Shown here: one piece after another, positions 43,170-52,532 of the stretch
How the letters are laid out: the number at the start of each line of letters is the position of its first letter
Numbering within the stretch: position 1 is the first letter of the stretch
NCBI RefSeq assembly: GCF_001625575.1
Contig: NZ_AUXV01000011.1
Coordinates: 124,001 to 188,000 of the forward strand
Direction: 5' to 3'
DNA: 64,000 bases
DNA from: Pseudoalteromonas luteoviolacea S2607
GTDB lineage: Bacteria > Pseudomonadota > Gammaproteobacteria > Enterobacterales > Alteromonadaceae
Made by a program: the position numbers and the translations under genes
The notes under the pieces: model-generated
Databases searched by the model: none
What the model saw: the letters and a program-made list of their open reading frames with translations, nothing else
Told to the model about the DNA's origin: nothing

Positions 43170-43475
43170 ATGAAAATAACACTGGCAGTGCTGGGTGACA
43201 TGCAACCGGTCACCAAATTTGTAGCAAACTCATTAGATGTTGCTTTGTATCAATTAATAGCGTGTGTGGGCGAAGCTGAATATATTGTTGTGGATGATGA
43301 AGGGAATGCCATTCGAGCACGTAACCCATTGGCGTTGCAAAAAGTAGTGCGCCATATCGACTATCATCAAATGACCATTCGCCATCAAAGTGCCTATGAT
43401 GAAATGATTGGTCAGCCGGTGCGTAAAGGTAGTAATCAGCTTGAAGTCCCGTTTGGTGATAATAAACTTTATTAG
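43170..43475 (+). CDS. Small DUF6482-like protein
   Basis: This 101-residue soluble protein contains LYQLIACVGEAEYIVVDDEGNAIRARNPLALQ in two pieces of beta-strand character and ends with a conserved-looking HQSAYDEMIGQP segment. The segment HxSAYDEMIGxP resembles DUF6482, small proteins of unknown function in marine and pseudomonad bacteria. The match is from memory and moderate. The ATG at 43170 has GGAGCAAGG upstream, which rules out the longer frame from 43131. It is likely a single-gene unit. Confidence 0.55.
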   Translation: MKITLAVLGDMQPVTKFVANSLDVALYQLIACVGEAEYIVVDDEGNAIRARNPLALQKVVRHIDYHQMTIRHQSAYDEMIGQPVRKGSNQLEVPFGDNKLY

Positions 43476-43626
43476 GATGTGCTCGAATTGCTGGGGCCAC
43501 TTGCGTTATTTTTCCCATTTTCTGTTGAACTAATTATGATGATAGCCGTCAATAAAGGGCTACTTTGTGGCTAAAATGAGCATAACTTTCTTAGTTATTT
43601 AAGTGCGATTAGTAAGGGGGGGTAGA

Positions 43627-44466
43627 TTGAATAAAGTAATTTTTACACTCGCGATTGGCGATAATCCTATGTATCAAGCAGCTATCCATAGTTTCCGCCA
43701 TTATGCTAAGAAAGTAGGGGCTGATTTAGTTGTTGCAGACTCATTAACTTTTAAAGTTGATATTCAATCTCCCAAATTTGGCGCAAATCCAGCGTGGGCC
43801 GAAAAATTGCGGATCGGTCAGTTATTAGCAGAGTATGACCGTGTTTTATATTTAGACGCTGATATTTTAGTGCACCCCGATACCGAGGATATTTTTGAAA
43901 AATATGATGACTTGGATACCGTGTATATGCTCAATGAAGGAGAGGTATGCGAGCGTTACCATGAGAAATCGTTAATAGAAGATGTGCTGGGCGAAATTGA
44001 TTGGCCAACTTTTGACAATAAACCGATTTATTACAATGTCGGTGTGATTTTAGCTTCTAAAGGGTGTCGTTTGTTTGATTTTGCGACCTTGCCTCGCTTG
44101 CAACAAGTATGCAATGAAATCCGCTTTTATGAGCAAACATTGTTCAATTATGAGCTGTTTCGCAATCAATTAATGCATCACCCAATCAGCTCTGACTTCA
44201 ATCGTATGGACATGTTTGGTAAAGACGACTATTGCCACAAAGGCTTTATTCACTACGCAGGAAAAGGCTACGCAAAGAACAACAGGCGAAGGGACGTGCA
44301 ATTTTTAAAAGACTTTGCTCACTTGTATCAAGGTTTAATAGATGAGCAAGAAATTCGACGGCTCAAAGACCTTGCTTGGCAGCAGTTTTTAAATAAAGTG
44401 TATCAAAAATACCCTCTTCCCAATATGTTGATTGGTTTCTTGAGCAGGCTCTTTGTGCCGAGATAG
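43627..44466 (+). CDS. Glycosyltransferase (GT8-like)
   Basis: This ~279-residue soluble protein has a GT-A-like fold: a VIFTLAIGDNPMYQAAIHSFRHYA first strand/helix, KLRIGQLLAEYDRVLYLDADILV with a DxD metal motif (DAD), and a NVGVILASKG acceptor-side motif. The C-terminal part (HKGFIHYAGKGY) carries a typical HxxGxGK-like nucleotide region. It likely transfers a sugar to LPS, glycan or protein. TTG (43627) follows AAGGGGGGG; the GTG at 43603 lacks this signal. The FkbM-like gene 102 bp downstream on the same strand may act with it. Confidence 0.75.
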   Translation: MNKVIFTLAIGDNPMYQAAIHSFRHYAKKVGADLVVADSLTFKVDIQSPKFGANPAWAEKLRIGQLLAEYDRVLYLDADILVHPDTEDIFEKYDDLDTVYMLNEGEVCERYHEKSLIEDVLGEIDWPTFDNKPIYYNVGVILASKGCRLFDFATLPRLQQVCNEIRFYEQTLFNYELFRNQLMHHPISSDFNRMDMFGKDDYCHKGFIHYAGKGYAKNNRRRDVQFLKDFAHLYQGLIDEQEIRRLKDLAWQQFLNKVYQKYPLPNMLIGFLSRLFVPR

Positions 44467-44568
44467 TTGAGATCACAAAACATATTTACAAAACTTTTTG
44501 ACTTAAATTCACACTTTATTAAAACAATCATAGATATTAAAGTTACACTTAAACTAACTTAGGTTAAA

Positions 44569-45297
44569 TTGGTGTTACTTGTTGTGGAGATCAATAAATT
44601 ACAACTGGAATTAAATCAGTGTACTGATCTCGTGCGAGTAGGTGAGCAACATGAGCGTGGTCACCTGATCCCCGCACGTGCTATCGCTAAAACGAAAACA
44701 TTGCTGTCTTTAGGGGCTGATGAAAACTGGGCGTTTGATAAAGCTTTTCAGCAGTTAAACCCCGACTGTAAGGTCGTGGGTGTGGACTACCAATTGAGCT
44801 TACCCTCTATTGTCAGTAGTGCGCTGAGCAGTGGTGTGAAGTCTCTGCAAAGTGCGCTATTTGGTCGAATAAAGCAAAGCAAGCATCATGTAAAAGCACT
44901 TCTTAACCGCGTACTGCTGTATGCTTTTTACCGCAGTGGTAACCGACTATTACGTCGCCGTGTCAGTGATCATACCAATGAAGTGGATATTAGTTTAGAA
45001 ACACTCATTGCGGTATACGGGACCATTGAAGATAACGCGACGATGCTAAATATCAGCATGTCGTGTGATGAATATCATATGGTTGACGACATTATTAAAC
45101 TTGAGAGTATGTTGAGTGTTGTGACAATCGAACTATCACCAGTACCTGATTGCATGTCTAAGGTCACGCAATTTATTGAGCGTATGTCTGAGCATTTTGA
45201 AGTTGTGCATATCTCAGGTGGTGGAATAGGTGAGGCGAATCAATCACCGCTTGAATTAACTTTTATGAATAGAAGACTTTCAACCTCGGCAAAGTAA
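44569..45297 (+). CDS. FkbM-like (degenerate methyltransferase-like) protein
   Basis: This 242-residue protein has a segment LLSLGADENWAFDKAFQQLNPDCKVVGVDY that resembles the start of FkbM-like proteins (S-x-G-x-x-x-x-x-F-D.. then an acidic strand end). Later, MLNISMSCDEYHMVDDIIK and SPLELTFMNR fit the later FkbM strands. The glycine-rich SAM motif is weak, so methylation activity is doubtful. The start is uncertain: TTG 44569 or GTG 44572 are both possible after TTAGG. It follows the glycosyltransferase gene and may be part of a glycan-modifying pair. Confidence 0.5.
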   Translation: MVLLVVEINKLQLELNQCTDLVRVGEQHERGHLIPARAIAKTKTLLSLGADENWAFDKAFQQLNPDCKVVGVDYQLSLPSIVSSALSSGVKSLQSALFGRIKQSKHHVKALLNRVLLYAFYRSGNRLLRRRVSDHTNEVDISLETLIAVYGTIEDNATMLNISMSCDEYHMVDDIIKLESMLSVVTIELSPVPDCMSKVTQFIERMSEHFEVVHISGGGIGEANQSPLELTFMNRRLSTSAK

Positions 45298-45334
45298 TCC
45301 CACCGTTTGTAGGCTCTCTTGGAATTTATCTTCT

Positions 45335-46489
45335 TTATTGTCGTGGCTTGAGAATGAGTTGGGCATTTTGCTGGTCAATTTCAAACTTAAAATGGCGCAA
45401 AAAATTCATCCCGAGTAACCCTGGTCCTTGTGTGGAAGATGTCATGACACCGAATTCGAAAGGGGTTTGCTGTTTAGACCCAATTTGGATCCCCGCACTT
45501 TGATAAAATGGTATCTCGACAATCCCATTTGCTGTACTTACCCGTCGCGAAGTTAAAAAGTTGACATCGTAGGCCAGCAGGTCAAATTGCGCCGAGGTGA
45601 GCGCTGTTGTACTCGCTCCTGTGTCTATCATTAAGTCAATCTGTTGTCCGGCTATTTTGGCTTGCAAAATATAATGCTCGCCATGTCGAACTAGCGGGAT
45701 AGTTTCAACTTGCTGATGCTTGCTATCAAGCTCTGCGAGGAGCGGAGCAATCAATTGGTGTTGTTGCTGCTGTTTGCTCAATTGGGTCAGTAACAACTCC
45801 GCTTCTAAATTATTATCGAGTGCTAAGTAAGCTTTGGCAATATGTGCAATTAAAACGAGGTTTTCAGGCTGCTCACTCAGCCAAAGTTGACCTTTTTCAA
45901 TTAATTCATGCCAATTACTTTGCTCGAGTAATTCATTTAACTCCATACTAATGAGTTCGGTGATAATCTCTTTAAGGTACGCATGCTCTGGATACTGTTG
46001 AAAAAGTCGTATAAAACGGTAAATTGCTTCAACTCGCTCCCCTTGTGCCACATAAATCTCTGCCTCAAATTGCAATGCGAGAAAGTCATTAGGCACGATG
46101 GCAAGATAGTTTTGCACAAACAAAAGATACTCAGCGAGTGCCGTAGACGTAGCGCTGCTTAGGGAGTTTTTGAGCTTATTGATCCAGTTATGAACGGTAC
46201 TGATTGACGGTGATTGTGAGGGAGATGCTCGCCACTGCGCAAGGGCTTCTAGTAGGTCGCCATTCGCAAAACTTTGTTCTGCAGCGTTATTTTGAGTTTG
46301 GGCAAGGGCTGGATGAGTTGGCGGTTGGTCAACTTTTTCTGCCGTGTAACTAGCAACAGCATTTGTAACTAACGGTGTTGCTACATCATCACCCAATACT
46401 TTTTGCAACAATGAGTTAGGTCGTTGCCAATCTAAGTAGATGTTCAATGATAGGGAGCAAAGTAGAATCAGATTGATTATTGAACGCAT
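45335..46489 (-). CDS. Membrane-anchored retropepsin-like aspartic protease with TPR-like region
   Basis: This 384-residue protein has an N-terminal anchor helix (residues ~3-20), a helical repeat region (~70-260) with TPR-like spacing (NLVLIAHIAKAYLALDNNLEAELLLTQL in two helices), and a C-terminal retropepsin-like domain with the catalytic motif MIDTGAST (D289) and the flap/ILG-like GPGLLGMNFLRHFKFEID. A single DTG motif implies a homodimer. Such proteins may trim periplasmic peptides or cell-envelope components. It starts upstream of RmlD-like and is a separate unit. Confidence 0.85.
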   Translation of the reverse strand: MRSIINLILLCSLSLNIYLDWQRPNSLLQKVLGDDVATPLVTNAVASYTAEKVDQPPTHPALAQTQNNAAEQSFANGDLLEALAQWRASPSQSPSISTVHNWINKLKNSLSSATSTALAEYLLFVQNYLAIVPNDFLALQFEAEIYVAQGERVEAIYRFIRLFQQYPEHAYLKEIITELISMELNELLEQSNWHELIEKGQLWLSEQPENLVLIAHIAKAYLALDNNLEAELLLTQLSKQQQQHQLIAPLLAELDSKHQQVETIPLVRHGEHYILQAKIAGQQIDLMIDTGASTTALTSAQFDLLAYDVNFLTSRRVSTANGIVEIPFYQSAGIQIGSKQQTPFEFGVMTSSTQGPGLLGMNFLRHFKFEIDQQNAQLILKPRQ

Positions 46490-46518
46490 GGTTAAGGGCT
46501 CCCTAATTACCTATTTTA

Positions 46519-47397
46519 CTATTTGAGATGAGGCGTTAATACTTGCTTGATGGCATTTGCAAATTCGCGGGTGAATTGAATATCGAGTGCCGATAACCGA
46601 GAATCTTTTAAGGCACAATTATAGGGCCTCGTTGCATTTTGCGTTGGTTCTGGGACAGAAATGAGCTCCGAAGCGTCCTTACCTACGACCTTTGCAATAT
46701 GTTTGGCCATGTCATATTTGGTCATGGATTGGTTATCGGAAATATGGAAAATCCCGCCAAGATTTGACTCTGGTTGCTGTAAGAGTGCTTGTAACGTTAA
46801 AGCGATATCTTCAACATGGGTTGGGAATCGAACTGCCCAATCATCATGTTGACTGTTTGGCTGTTCAAGTATCTGTTGAGCAATGACCGTGACCGCAGAT
46901 TCTGCGAGATATTCGACTTCACCATACAATACAGGCACGCGAATAATGGTATGAAGTGCGCTGTTGCTGAGAATAGCTTGTTCCGCTTGGGCTTTACTTT
47001 GACCATAAAAGTTGACTGGAGAATGGCGCGCATCTTCAAGGTAAGGTGCTGATGTTCCATCAAAAACATAATCAGTACTGACAAATATAAAGTGAATTTT
47101 ACGCGCTTTACATTGGTTAGCTAGAAACTCTGCTGCTTTCACATTCAATGCAATCGTGGCCTGATGGTCGTTCTCACAGATATCTGGTTTTCTCTCAGCG
47201 GCAGCATGAATTAACACATCGGGTCGGTGCTTATCTAAAAAGTCGACAACAGCCGTTTCTTGGTTCAAATCGAGTTGCTCAATAGGCGGTTTTGCTCTGC
47301 TAAAACCTGTGCCAATGACCGTATTTGAATGTGCGAGCACTTGCATGAGTGTGCGTCCCAGTAAACCTGTAGCACCAGTAACAGCTATCTTCTTCAT
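46519..47397 (-). CDS. RmlD-like SDR (dTDP-4-dehydrorhamnose reductase / MAT2B-type)
   Basis: This 292-residue extended SDR has the cofactor motif TGATGLLG at residues 7-14, VLIHAAAERKPD, FVSTDYVFDGTSAPY and the active-site Y-G-Q-S-K. The 'STDYVFDG' and 'YGQSKAQAE' segments are shared by RmlD and by MAT2B-type proteins. No other dTDP-rhamnose genes are adjacent, so a rhamnose role is not supported; a nucleotide-sugar reductase or a stand-alone MAT2B-like protein are the options. The start follows GTTACACTCTG without a strong ribosome site. Confidence 0.75.
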   Translation of the reverse strand: MKKIAVTGATGLLGRTLMQVLAHSNTVIGTGFSRAKPPIEQLDLNQETAVVDFLDKHRPDVLIHAAAERKPDICENDHQATIALNVKAAEFLANQCKARKIHFIFVSTDYVFDGTSAPYLEDARHSPVNFYGQSKAQAEQAILSNSALHTIIRVPVLYGEVEYLAESAVTVIAQQILEQPNSQHDDWAVRFPTHVEDIALTLQALLQQPESNLGGIFHISDNQSMTKYDMAKHIAKVVGKDASELISVPEPTQNATRPYNCALKDSRLSALDIQFTREFANAIKQVLTPHLK

Positions 47398-47755
47398 AAA
47401 CAGAGTGTAACCTCATCGTCTTTTGTTTCATCTTAACCTTGGAAGGCAGCTTATAAAAAGTAATATCGATAATTTACTTATTTAATTGGGGACACCTTCG
47501 TTATTTAGATTGTAGGATGTGCCAGCAAAAGGAACAAATAATATTTACGAAACAATAAAAGTACGTGCTAAACACATGATGAACGGTTCAGCCATAAATT
47601 AACGACGGTGTTTAATATACTGAGACGCAAATCATTGCTTACTCTAAATGACGTGTATTCTTTTCAGGCGCACGAATGCTTGTGTAGGAAGTTGTAGAGT
47701 TTAAGCGGGCATAGCCCGCGGGTTTGGTGGTGCAATTCGCGGTTGCTAACTTAAC
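47398..47755. other. 358-bp spacer with a GC hairpin
   Basis: No supported gene was found on either strand. The only clear structure is GCGGGC-ATA-GCCCGC at 47705-47719, a 6-bp GC stem about 37-51 bp after the yigB stop (minus strand). It has no T-tract and could be a weak terminator or a short palindromic site. Confidence 0.5.
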
Positions 47756-48457
47756 CTATTTTAAAAAGGCGAGTTGATGAATATCTTGGATCTCAATGTC
47801 TGCTAACCCTTTGTACGCATAGCTAGCTGACTGATTATTGAGCCATACACTGTGGCACCCAGCTAAATTAGCACCTTGCACATCGGTATCCAAGCTATCC
47901 CCTATATGCAATATCTCTGATGGATTGACCTTAAGGTCATGACATGCACGTTCAAACAAGGCAGTATCAGGCTTTGCTTTTCCGTCAGGGCCTGCAAGGT
48001 ACACATGCGTGAAGACGCCTGCAAGATTAAATTTTTCAACTTCCACATTGCCATTGGTAATCGCAATAAGCGTATATTTTTTGTCTAGTGCTTGTAACAA
48101 GGATAAGACGGATTGAGCCACAGTAATGTTGCTACGTGCATTGGCGAATGCTTGATAAGCATTGGATGAATGTCTTGCTATTTCTTCATTTGTTAATGCT
48201 AGTTGTGACATACCATATTCAAGTGCGACCTTTCTCCAATTTGTGACATCATCTTTTAAATGCGGCTTCGTTTCACCAATGTGCCGTCTGCACTTAAGCC
48301 AATAGTCGCCCTCTTGATTGGCCCACTCAGGGATTGACTGCAAGTAACTTTGCATTGCCTCTATGGCATTAAGAATAATAGGGTGGTTATTGTAAAGTGT
48401 GTCATCTAAATCAAAGCTTAAAACCTTGATGGGAGAAATAGCTCTATTAAATCGCAT
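47756..48457 (-). CDS. yigB: YigB-like HAD-IA phosphatase
   Basis: This 233-residue HAD-superfamily hydrolase has the nucleophile motif FDLDDTLYNN (~residues 15-24), motif II in AITNG, the Lys of motif III in GPDGKAKPD and acidic motif IV HIGDSLDTDVQGA. In E. coli, YigB dephosphorylates FMN and the riboflavin precursor 5-amino-6-ribitylamino-uracil phosphate. The position immediately after xerC is the same as in E. coli, which supports the assignment. An 84-bp gap separates it from xerC. Confidence 0.85.
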   Translation of the reverse strand: MRFNRAISPIKVLSFDLDDTLYNNHPIILNAIEAMQSYLQSIPEWANQEGDYWLKCRRHIGETKPHLKDDVTNWRKVALEYGMSQLALTNEEIARHSSNAYQAFANARSNITVAQSVLSLLQALDKKYTLIAITNGNVEVEKFNLAGVFTHVYLAGPDGKAKPDTALFERACHDLKVNPSEILHIGDSLDTDVQGANLAGCHSVWLNNQSASYAYKGLADIEIQDIHQLAFLK

Positions 48458-48541
48458 AGTACTCTTTGTGCTCAGTGCTGTATCATTCTATTGTACGCGA
48501 AAACCACGGCTACGGAGCAAAATGCAAGTGTCTAATGTGTA

Positions 48542-49468
48542 TTATTTCTTTTGTCTGGCGCGGGGGTGCGCTTGATCATATACCTTGGCCAAGTGTTGAA
48601 AGTCGACATGCGTATAAACTTGCGTGGCAGACAAGCTGCTGTGGCCCAGCATTTCCTGAATAGCCCGAAGGTCGCCACTGGACTCTAACAAATGGCTGGC
48701 AAATGAGTGACGCAACTTATGTGGATGGACATTGGCTGAGATACCTTGCTTTATGCCCCATTCTTTCATGCGTGCCCGAACATGTCGCACAGAAATGCGT
48801 GTTTTTCGTTTGCTAACAAACAAAGCCTGCTCTTCATCGTGGGCAAAAAGAGGTCGAAACTTAAGCCAAGTTTCAATGGCTTCAAGGGCTTTTTTCCCCA
48901 CAGGGATAACCCGTTCTTTACTGCCTTTACCGAGTACGCGTATTTCACCTTCGCGAATGTCGTGCAAGTTTGTGTTAACCAGCTCGCTCACGCGCAAGCC
49001 GCTGGAATACATGAGCTCCATCATGGCTTTATCGCGCACAGCAAGTGCATCATCGGCATCGATTTCGAGTAATTGCAGCATCTGGTCGACATCGAGGTTT
49101 TTAGGTAAAGGCTTTTGAAACTTTGGCCCTTTTTGACCAGCAGCGGGGTTGTGAAGCTGAGGATTATCAGCATGTTTGGTTTTTAGAAATTTATACAGGC
49201 TTCGAATGCAACTGAGCTTGAGGTTAATGCTTCTGGGGTTGTATTGCTTACTGCGCAAGTGCATGGAAAAGCGACGTATTTGTTCACTACTGACAGAAAA
49301 CCAATCATGGCAATGTTCTGCGAAAAAGTAGGCAGCTAATTGCAGTTGGGTTTGGTATTGACGCACCGTATGAGGTGAATACTGCCGTTCATAGTGCAAA
49401 TAAGCCATGAACTCCGTAATGGGTTGCTGCCATTGCTTTGCCAGTGTGTTGGCAGCATCTTCATTCAT
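48542..49468 (-). CDS. xerC: Site-specific tyrosine recombinase XerC
   Basis: This 308-residue enzyme resolves chromosome dimers at dif with XerD. An N-terminal SAM-like core-binding domain (~12-100) precedes the catalytic domain, with R in SSGLRVSELV, H250 and R253 in HKLRHSFASHLL, H276 in LGHSS and nucleophile Y285 in VYTHV. The ATG overlaps the stop of the DUF484 gene (ATGA). It is in the conserved dapF-DUF484-xerC-yigB order. Confidence 0.95.
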   Translation of the reverse strand: MNEDAANTLAKQWQQPITEFMAYLHYERQYSPHTVRQYQTQLQLAAYFFAEHCHDWFSVSSEQIRRFSMHLRSKQYNPRSINLKLSCIRSLYKFLKTKHADNPQLHNPAAGQKGPKFQKPLPKNLDVDQMLQLLEIDADDALAVRDKAMMELMYSSGLRVSELVNTNLHDIREGEIRVLGKGSKERVIPVGKKALEAIETWLKFRPLFAHDEEQALFVSKRKTRISVRHVRARMKEWGIKQGISANVHPHKLRHSFASHLLESSGDLRAIQEMLGHSSLSATQVYTHVDFQHLAKVYDQAHPRARQKK

Positions 49469-50091
49469 GCCAATTCTTTTAACCGCAGTTGTAAAGACGA
49501 CACCAACTCATTGACAAATAAGTTGCCATTATCAGGTGAGAAGTGATCTGCGCAATCGCTTGCAAAAGCGAGTATTGCCGTTGGATTGTCACTTGGGCCG
49601 AGTAGGTAAAGCGCTACAGAACGACAATCAAAACCACTGAACAACAGCTTTTGTTCTTGCTTATCTAGCCGACCAAGATAGCGAGGTAGTTTACTTAAAC
49701 GTCTATTTACTATCCCTTCTAATGTTGTATCGTACTGTATTAGTTGGCATACATTTATCTTTGGTGACTGTGTCAGAGTATCCGCTAAAATATCAGCAAG
49801 CTCTTGAAAACTCTGGCAGTACCAAAGCGCACGTTGGCAATCATTAAAGAGTTTAAATATCAGCTCATTTTCTCTGGCTGAGTCCATCATGCGCTCTATT
49901 TGAGCCTGTAGCTTAGCATTCTCTTCACGTAATAGGCGCTGTTGCATTAGCGCAAGGTTTGGTGCGCCATGCTGCTGGATATGTAAATTAAGATCGAGTA
50001 ATAAGTATGGGTGTTCAATTAAGAAGTTTGGATTCTTTTGCAAAAAAGCCATGACTTCTGTCTCTGTGATCAAAGGGTCTTTCTTACTCAT
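49465..50091 (-). CDS. DUF484 family protein (YigA-like)
   Basis: This 208-residue cytosolic protein has the family start V-x-x-F-L-Q-K-N-P-x-F, then a helix and a GAF-like domain (residues ~80-200: [41 protein letters not shown]). Its function is unknown, and the name YigA comes from the E. coli position between dapF and xerC. Its start overlaps the dapF stop by four bases and its stop overlaps the xerC start, so all three are translationally coupled. Confidence 0.9.
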   Translation of the reverse strand: MSKKDPLITETEVMAFLQKNPNFLIEHPYLLLDLNLHIQQHGAPNLALMQQRLLREENAKLQAQIERMMDSARENELIFKLFNDCQRALWYCQSFQELADILADTLTQSPKINVCQLIQYDTTLEGIVNRRLSKLPRYLGRLDKQEQKLLFSGFDCRSVALYLLGPSDNPTAILAFASDCADHFSPDNGNLFVNELVSSLQLRLKELA

Positions 50092-50918
50092 ATAGCGACT
50101 TGTCCATCAAAAACATGTTCAGCAGGGCCGGTCATTTTTACTGGTTTATTGCCCCCGTTCCAGCGGACTTGTAAAGTCCCACCTGGCAGGTCTACACGCA
50201 CGGTATCGGCCAATTTCCCTTGTTTAATACCCACGGCAACGGCACCGCATGCACCACTGCCACAGGCTAAGGTCTCGTTAACCCCTCGTTCCCAAACTCT
50301 AAGCTTAATATGCTCACGATTGATAATTTGCATAAAGCCAACGTTCGCGCGTTTAGGAAAGCGTTCATGAGTTTCCAATAATGGCCCTAGCGTGTCGACG
50401 TCGGCATGCTCAATATCTTCAACTTCAATCACGCAATGTGGGTTACCCATTGAAACTGCGCCACAAAAAACGGTGTGCTCACCGGCTCTCAAAATATAGG
50501 TCAATTCACTTTGTTGCGCTTTAAAAGGAATGTCCTGAGGCGCAAACTGAGGTATGCCCATGTTCACCGTGACCTGCCCGTCTTTTTCAGTATAAAGCGT
50601 AATGTCGCCACCTTTGGTTGAAACACTGACTTTGTGTTTATTGGTGAGGCCTTTCATACGTACAAAACGCGCGAAACAGCGTGCACCATTGCCACATTGC
50701 TCCACTTCGGTGCCATCACTATTAAAAATACGGTAGTGAAAATCCAAATCGGGAGAATAAGGAGGCTCAACCAGCAGTAACTGATCGAAACCAATACCAA
50801 AGTGCCTATCAGCCAGTTTTCGGATCTGGTCACGAGATAAAAAGACGTTTTGTGTGACATTATCTATCACTACAAAGTCGTTTCCTAAGCCGTGCATCTT
50901 TGAAAAATTTACAAACAT
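50088..50918 (-). CDS. dapF: Diaminopimelate epimerase DapF
   Basis: This 276-residue enzyme interconverts LL- and meso-diaminopimelate for lysine and peptidoglycan. The two catalytic Cys motifs are intact: CGNGARC near residue 73 and CGSGACG near residue 217. It begins [15 protein letters not shown], the family hallmark. E. coli DapF is 274 residues. It lies 46 bp downstream of lysA and overlaps DUF484. Confidence 0.97.
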   Translation of the reverse strand: MFVNFSKMHGLGNDFVVIDNVTQNVFLSRDQIRKLADRHFGIGFDQLLLVEPPYSPDLDFHYRIFNSDGTEVEQCGNGARCFARFVRMKGLTNKHKVSVSTKGGDITLYTEKDGQVTVNMGIPQFAPQDIPFKAQQSELTYILRAGEHTVFCGAVSMGNPHCVIEVEDIEHADVDTLGPLLETHERFPKRANVGFMQIINREHIKLRVWERGVNETLACGSGACGAVAVGIKQGKLADTVRVDLPGGTLQVRWNGGNKPVKMTGPAEHVFDGQVAI

Positions 50919-50964
50919 ATTACCTTACTATTGAGTCACTGAGTGCGATAAAAATACGCAATTA

Positions 50965-52221
50965 TTATTCTGAAAGTAACGCTTCACCGTGCCATAGAGA
51001 TTCTAGAGACTCTCGTGCTCTTACTAAGTGCGCGGTGTCACCATCTACCATTATTTCTGCAACTCTCGGTCTTGAATTATAGTTTGAACTCATGGTAAAG
51101 CCATATGCGCCAGCACTGCGTTGTGCAAGTAAATCACCGGGTTGAATCGCAAGCACTCGGTCTTTACCGATAAAGTCACCAGTTTCACACACAGGCCCTA
51201 CCACATCATAGGTATGTTGAGGTGTGTCATCCTTTCGTGGACTAACAGCGATGATTTCTTGCCATGCCTGATACAAAGAAGGGCGCAGCATATCATTCAT
51301 ACCCGCATCTACAATTGCAAAATGTTTTTCTTTGGTCGGCTTCAAGTACTCGACTTTAGTGACCAGCAGGCCGGCATTGGCAGCAATAGCACGGCCTGGT
51401 TCGAAAATTAATTCTAACTGGGAGTGGGCACCAAGTCGCTCAATGACTTGAGCTGCATAGGCGCTGGGGTGTGGCGGTTTCTCACAGTCATAAGGAACCC
51501 CTAACCCCCCACCAATATCGAGGTGTTGTAATTCGATGCCTGCACTTTTAAGTGTTTCTACCAAGGCCAGTACTTTATCTAACGCAGCCAAGAATGGTTC
51601 AACTTCGGTAAGTTGTGAACCAATATGGAAATCAACTCCTACGACTTTAATACCTGGCAGGGCGCAGGCGAGCTGGTAGACGTCAAACGCTTGTTTAATG
51701 TCGATGCCAAACTTGTTCTCTTTCAACCCTGTAGAAATATAAGGGTGTGTTTTGGCATCAATATCTGGGTTAACTCGAATCGATACGGGTGCTAAAGTCT
51801 GCATTTTAGAGGCGATGTCAGAGATACGCTCTAGCTCCGCTTTAGACTCTACATTGAAACATTTTATTTGTTTCTCTAGTGCAAAGGTAATTTCTTCAGC
51901 CGTTTTCGCGACACCAGAAAAAACGACTTTACTTGGGTCTCCGCCAGCCTTTAATACCCGCGCGAGCTCACCCTGTGAGACAATATCAAAACCAGCCCCC
52001 AGCTTTGCCAAGACATTCAACACGGCTAAATTACTATTGGCCTTGACGGCGTAACATACTAAGTGAGGGTGTGTGGCAGCTGCATCAGTAAAGGCGTGAT
52101 AGTGACGCTCCAACGTTTTGCGTGAGTAAACATAGCACGGTGTACCATATTCGTTGGCAATGTCTTTTACAGCAACTTGCTCGGCAAAAAGTTCGTTATT
52201 TTGATACTGGAAAAAATCCAT
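50965..52221 (-). CDS. lysA: Diaminopimelate decarboxylase LysA
   Basis: This 418-residue fold-type III PLP enzyme makes lysine from meso-diaminopimelate. It has the PLP lysine in CYAVKANSN, HIGSQ, the glycine loop DIGGGLG and the C-terminal GPVCETGD / GAYGFTMSSNYNSRPR substrate motifs. In E. coli lysA is elsewhere, whereas in pseudomonads and Alteromonadales it sits between lptM (lppL) and dapF, as here. Confidence 0.97.
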   Translation of the reverse strand: MDFFQYQNNELFAEQVAVKDIANEYGTPCYVYSRKTLERHYHAFTDAAATHPHLVCYAVKANSNLAVLNVLAKLGAGFDIVSQGELARVLKAGGDPSKVVFSGVAKTAEEITFALEKQIKCFNVESKAELERISDIASKMQTLAPVSIRVNPDIDAKTHPYISTGLKENKFGIDIKQAFDVYQLACALPGIKVVGVDFHIGSQLTEVEPFLAALDKVLALVETLKSAGIELQHLDIGGGLGVPYDCEKPPHPSAYAAQVIERLGAHSQLELIFEPGRAIAANAGLLVTKVEYLKPTKEKHFAIVDAGMNDMLRPSLYQAWQEIIAVSPRKDDTPQHTYDVVGPVCETGDFIGKDRVLAIQPGDLLAQRSAGAYGFTMSSNYNSRPRVAEIMVDGDTAHLVRARESLESLWHGEALLSE

Positions 52222-52224
52222 TTA

Positions 52225-52401
52225 TCACTCCTTTTCGTCAGTTTTTGCTTTATCTTGTGTTTCCGGTTGTGGCTGAGAAGTGCGGTTTTTATCTGCATCT
52301 TCAGGTAAATACAGTGGACCACGTTGCCCACAAGCTGATAACGTTAAGGTGCTAGTCAATACTAGAGCCAGTAAGCTAAATTGAGTGTATGTCGCTTTCA
52401 T
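52225..52401 (-). CDS. lptM: LPS-transport maturation lipoprotein LptM (YifL/LppL)
   Basis: A 58-codon gene lies between lysA and cyaY: the ATG at 52399-52401 opens a signal peptide ending LTLSA-C24, followed by the family hallmark GQRGPLYLPED and a hydrophilic tail. LptM-type lipoproteins assist assembly/oxidative maturation of the outer-membrane LPS translocon LptD. The C-GQ-x-GPLY-L-P pattern and the place beside lysA/cyaY are both diagnostic. The stop is three bases before the lysA start, so the two are co-transcribed. Divergent from cyaY. Confidence 0.95.
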   Translation of the reverse strand: MKATYTQFSLLALVLTSTLTLSACGQRGPLYLPEDADKNRTSQPQPETQDKAKTDEKE

Positions 52402-52532
52402 TAGATTAATGATGTCAGTGCCTTTATAATCGCAGAGTAACAGAATTCGCGAAAAAAGCAGCTTTTGCGGTCGAAATTTATTCCCTAATTGGGGAAGGTT
52501 GGGCGTATATTGCCGGAATTAAGGAGTTAGCC

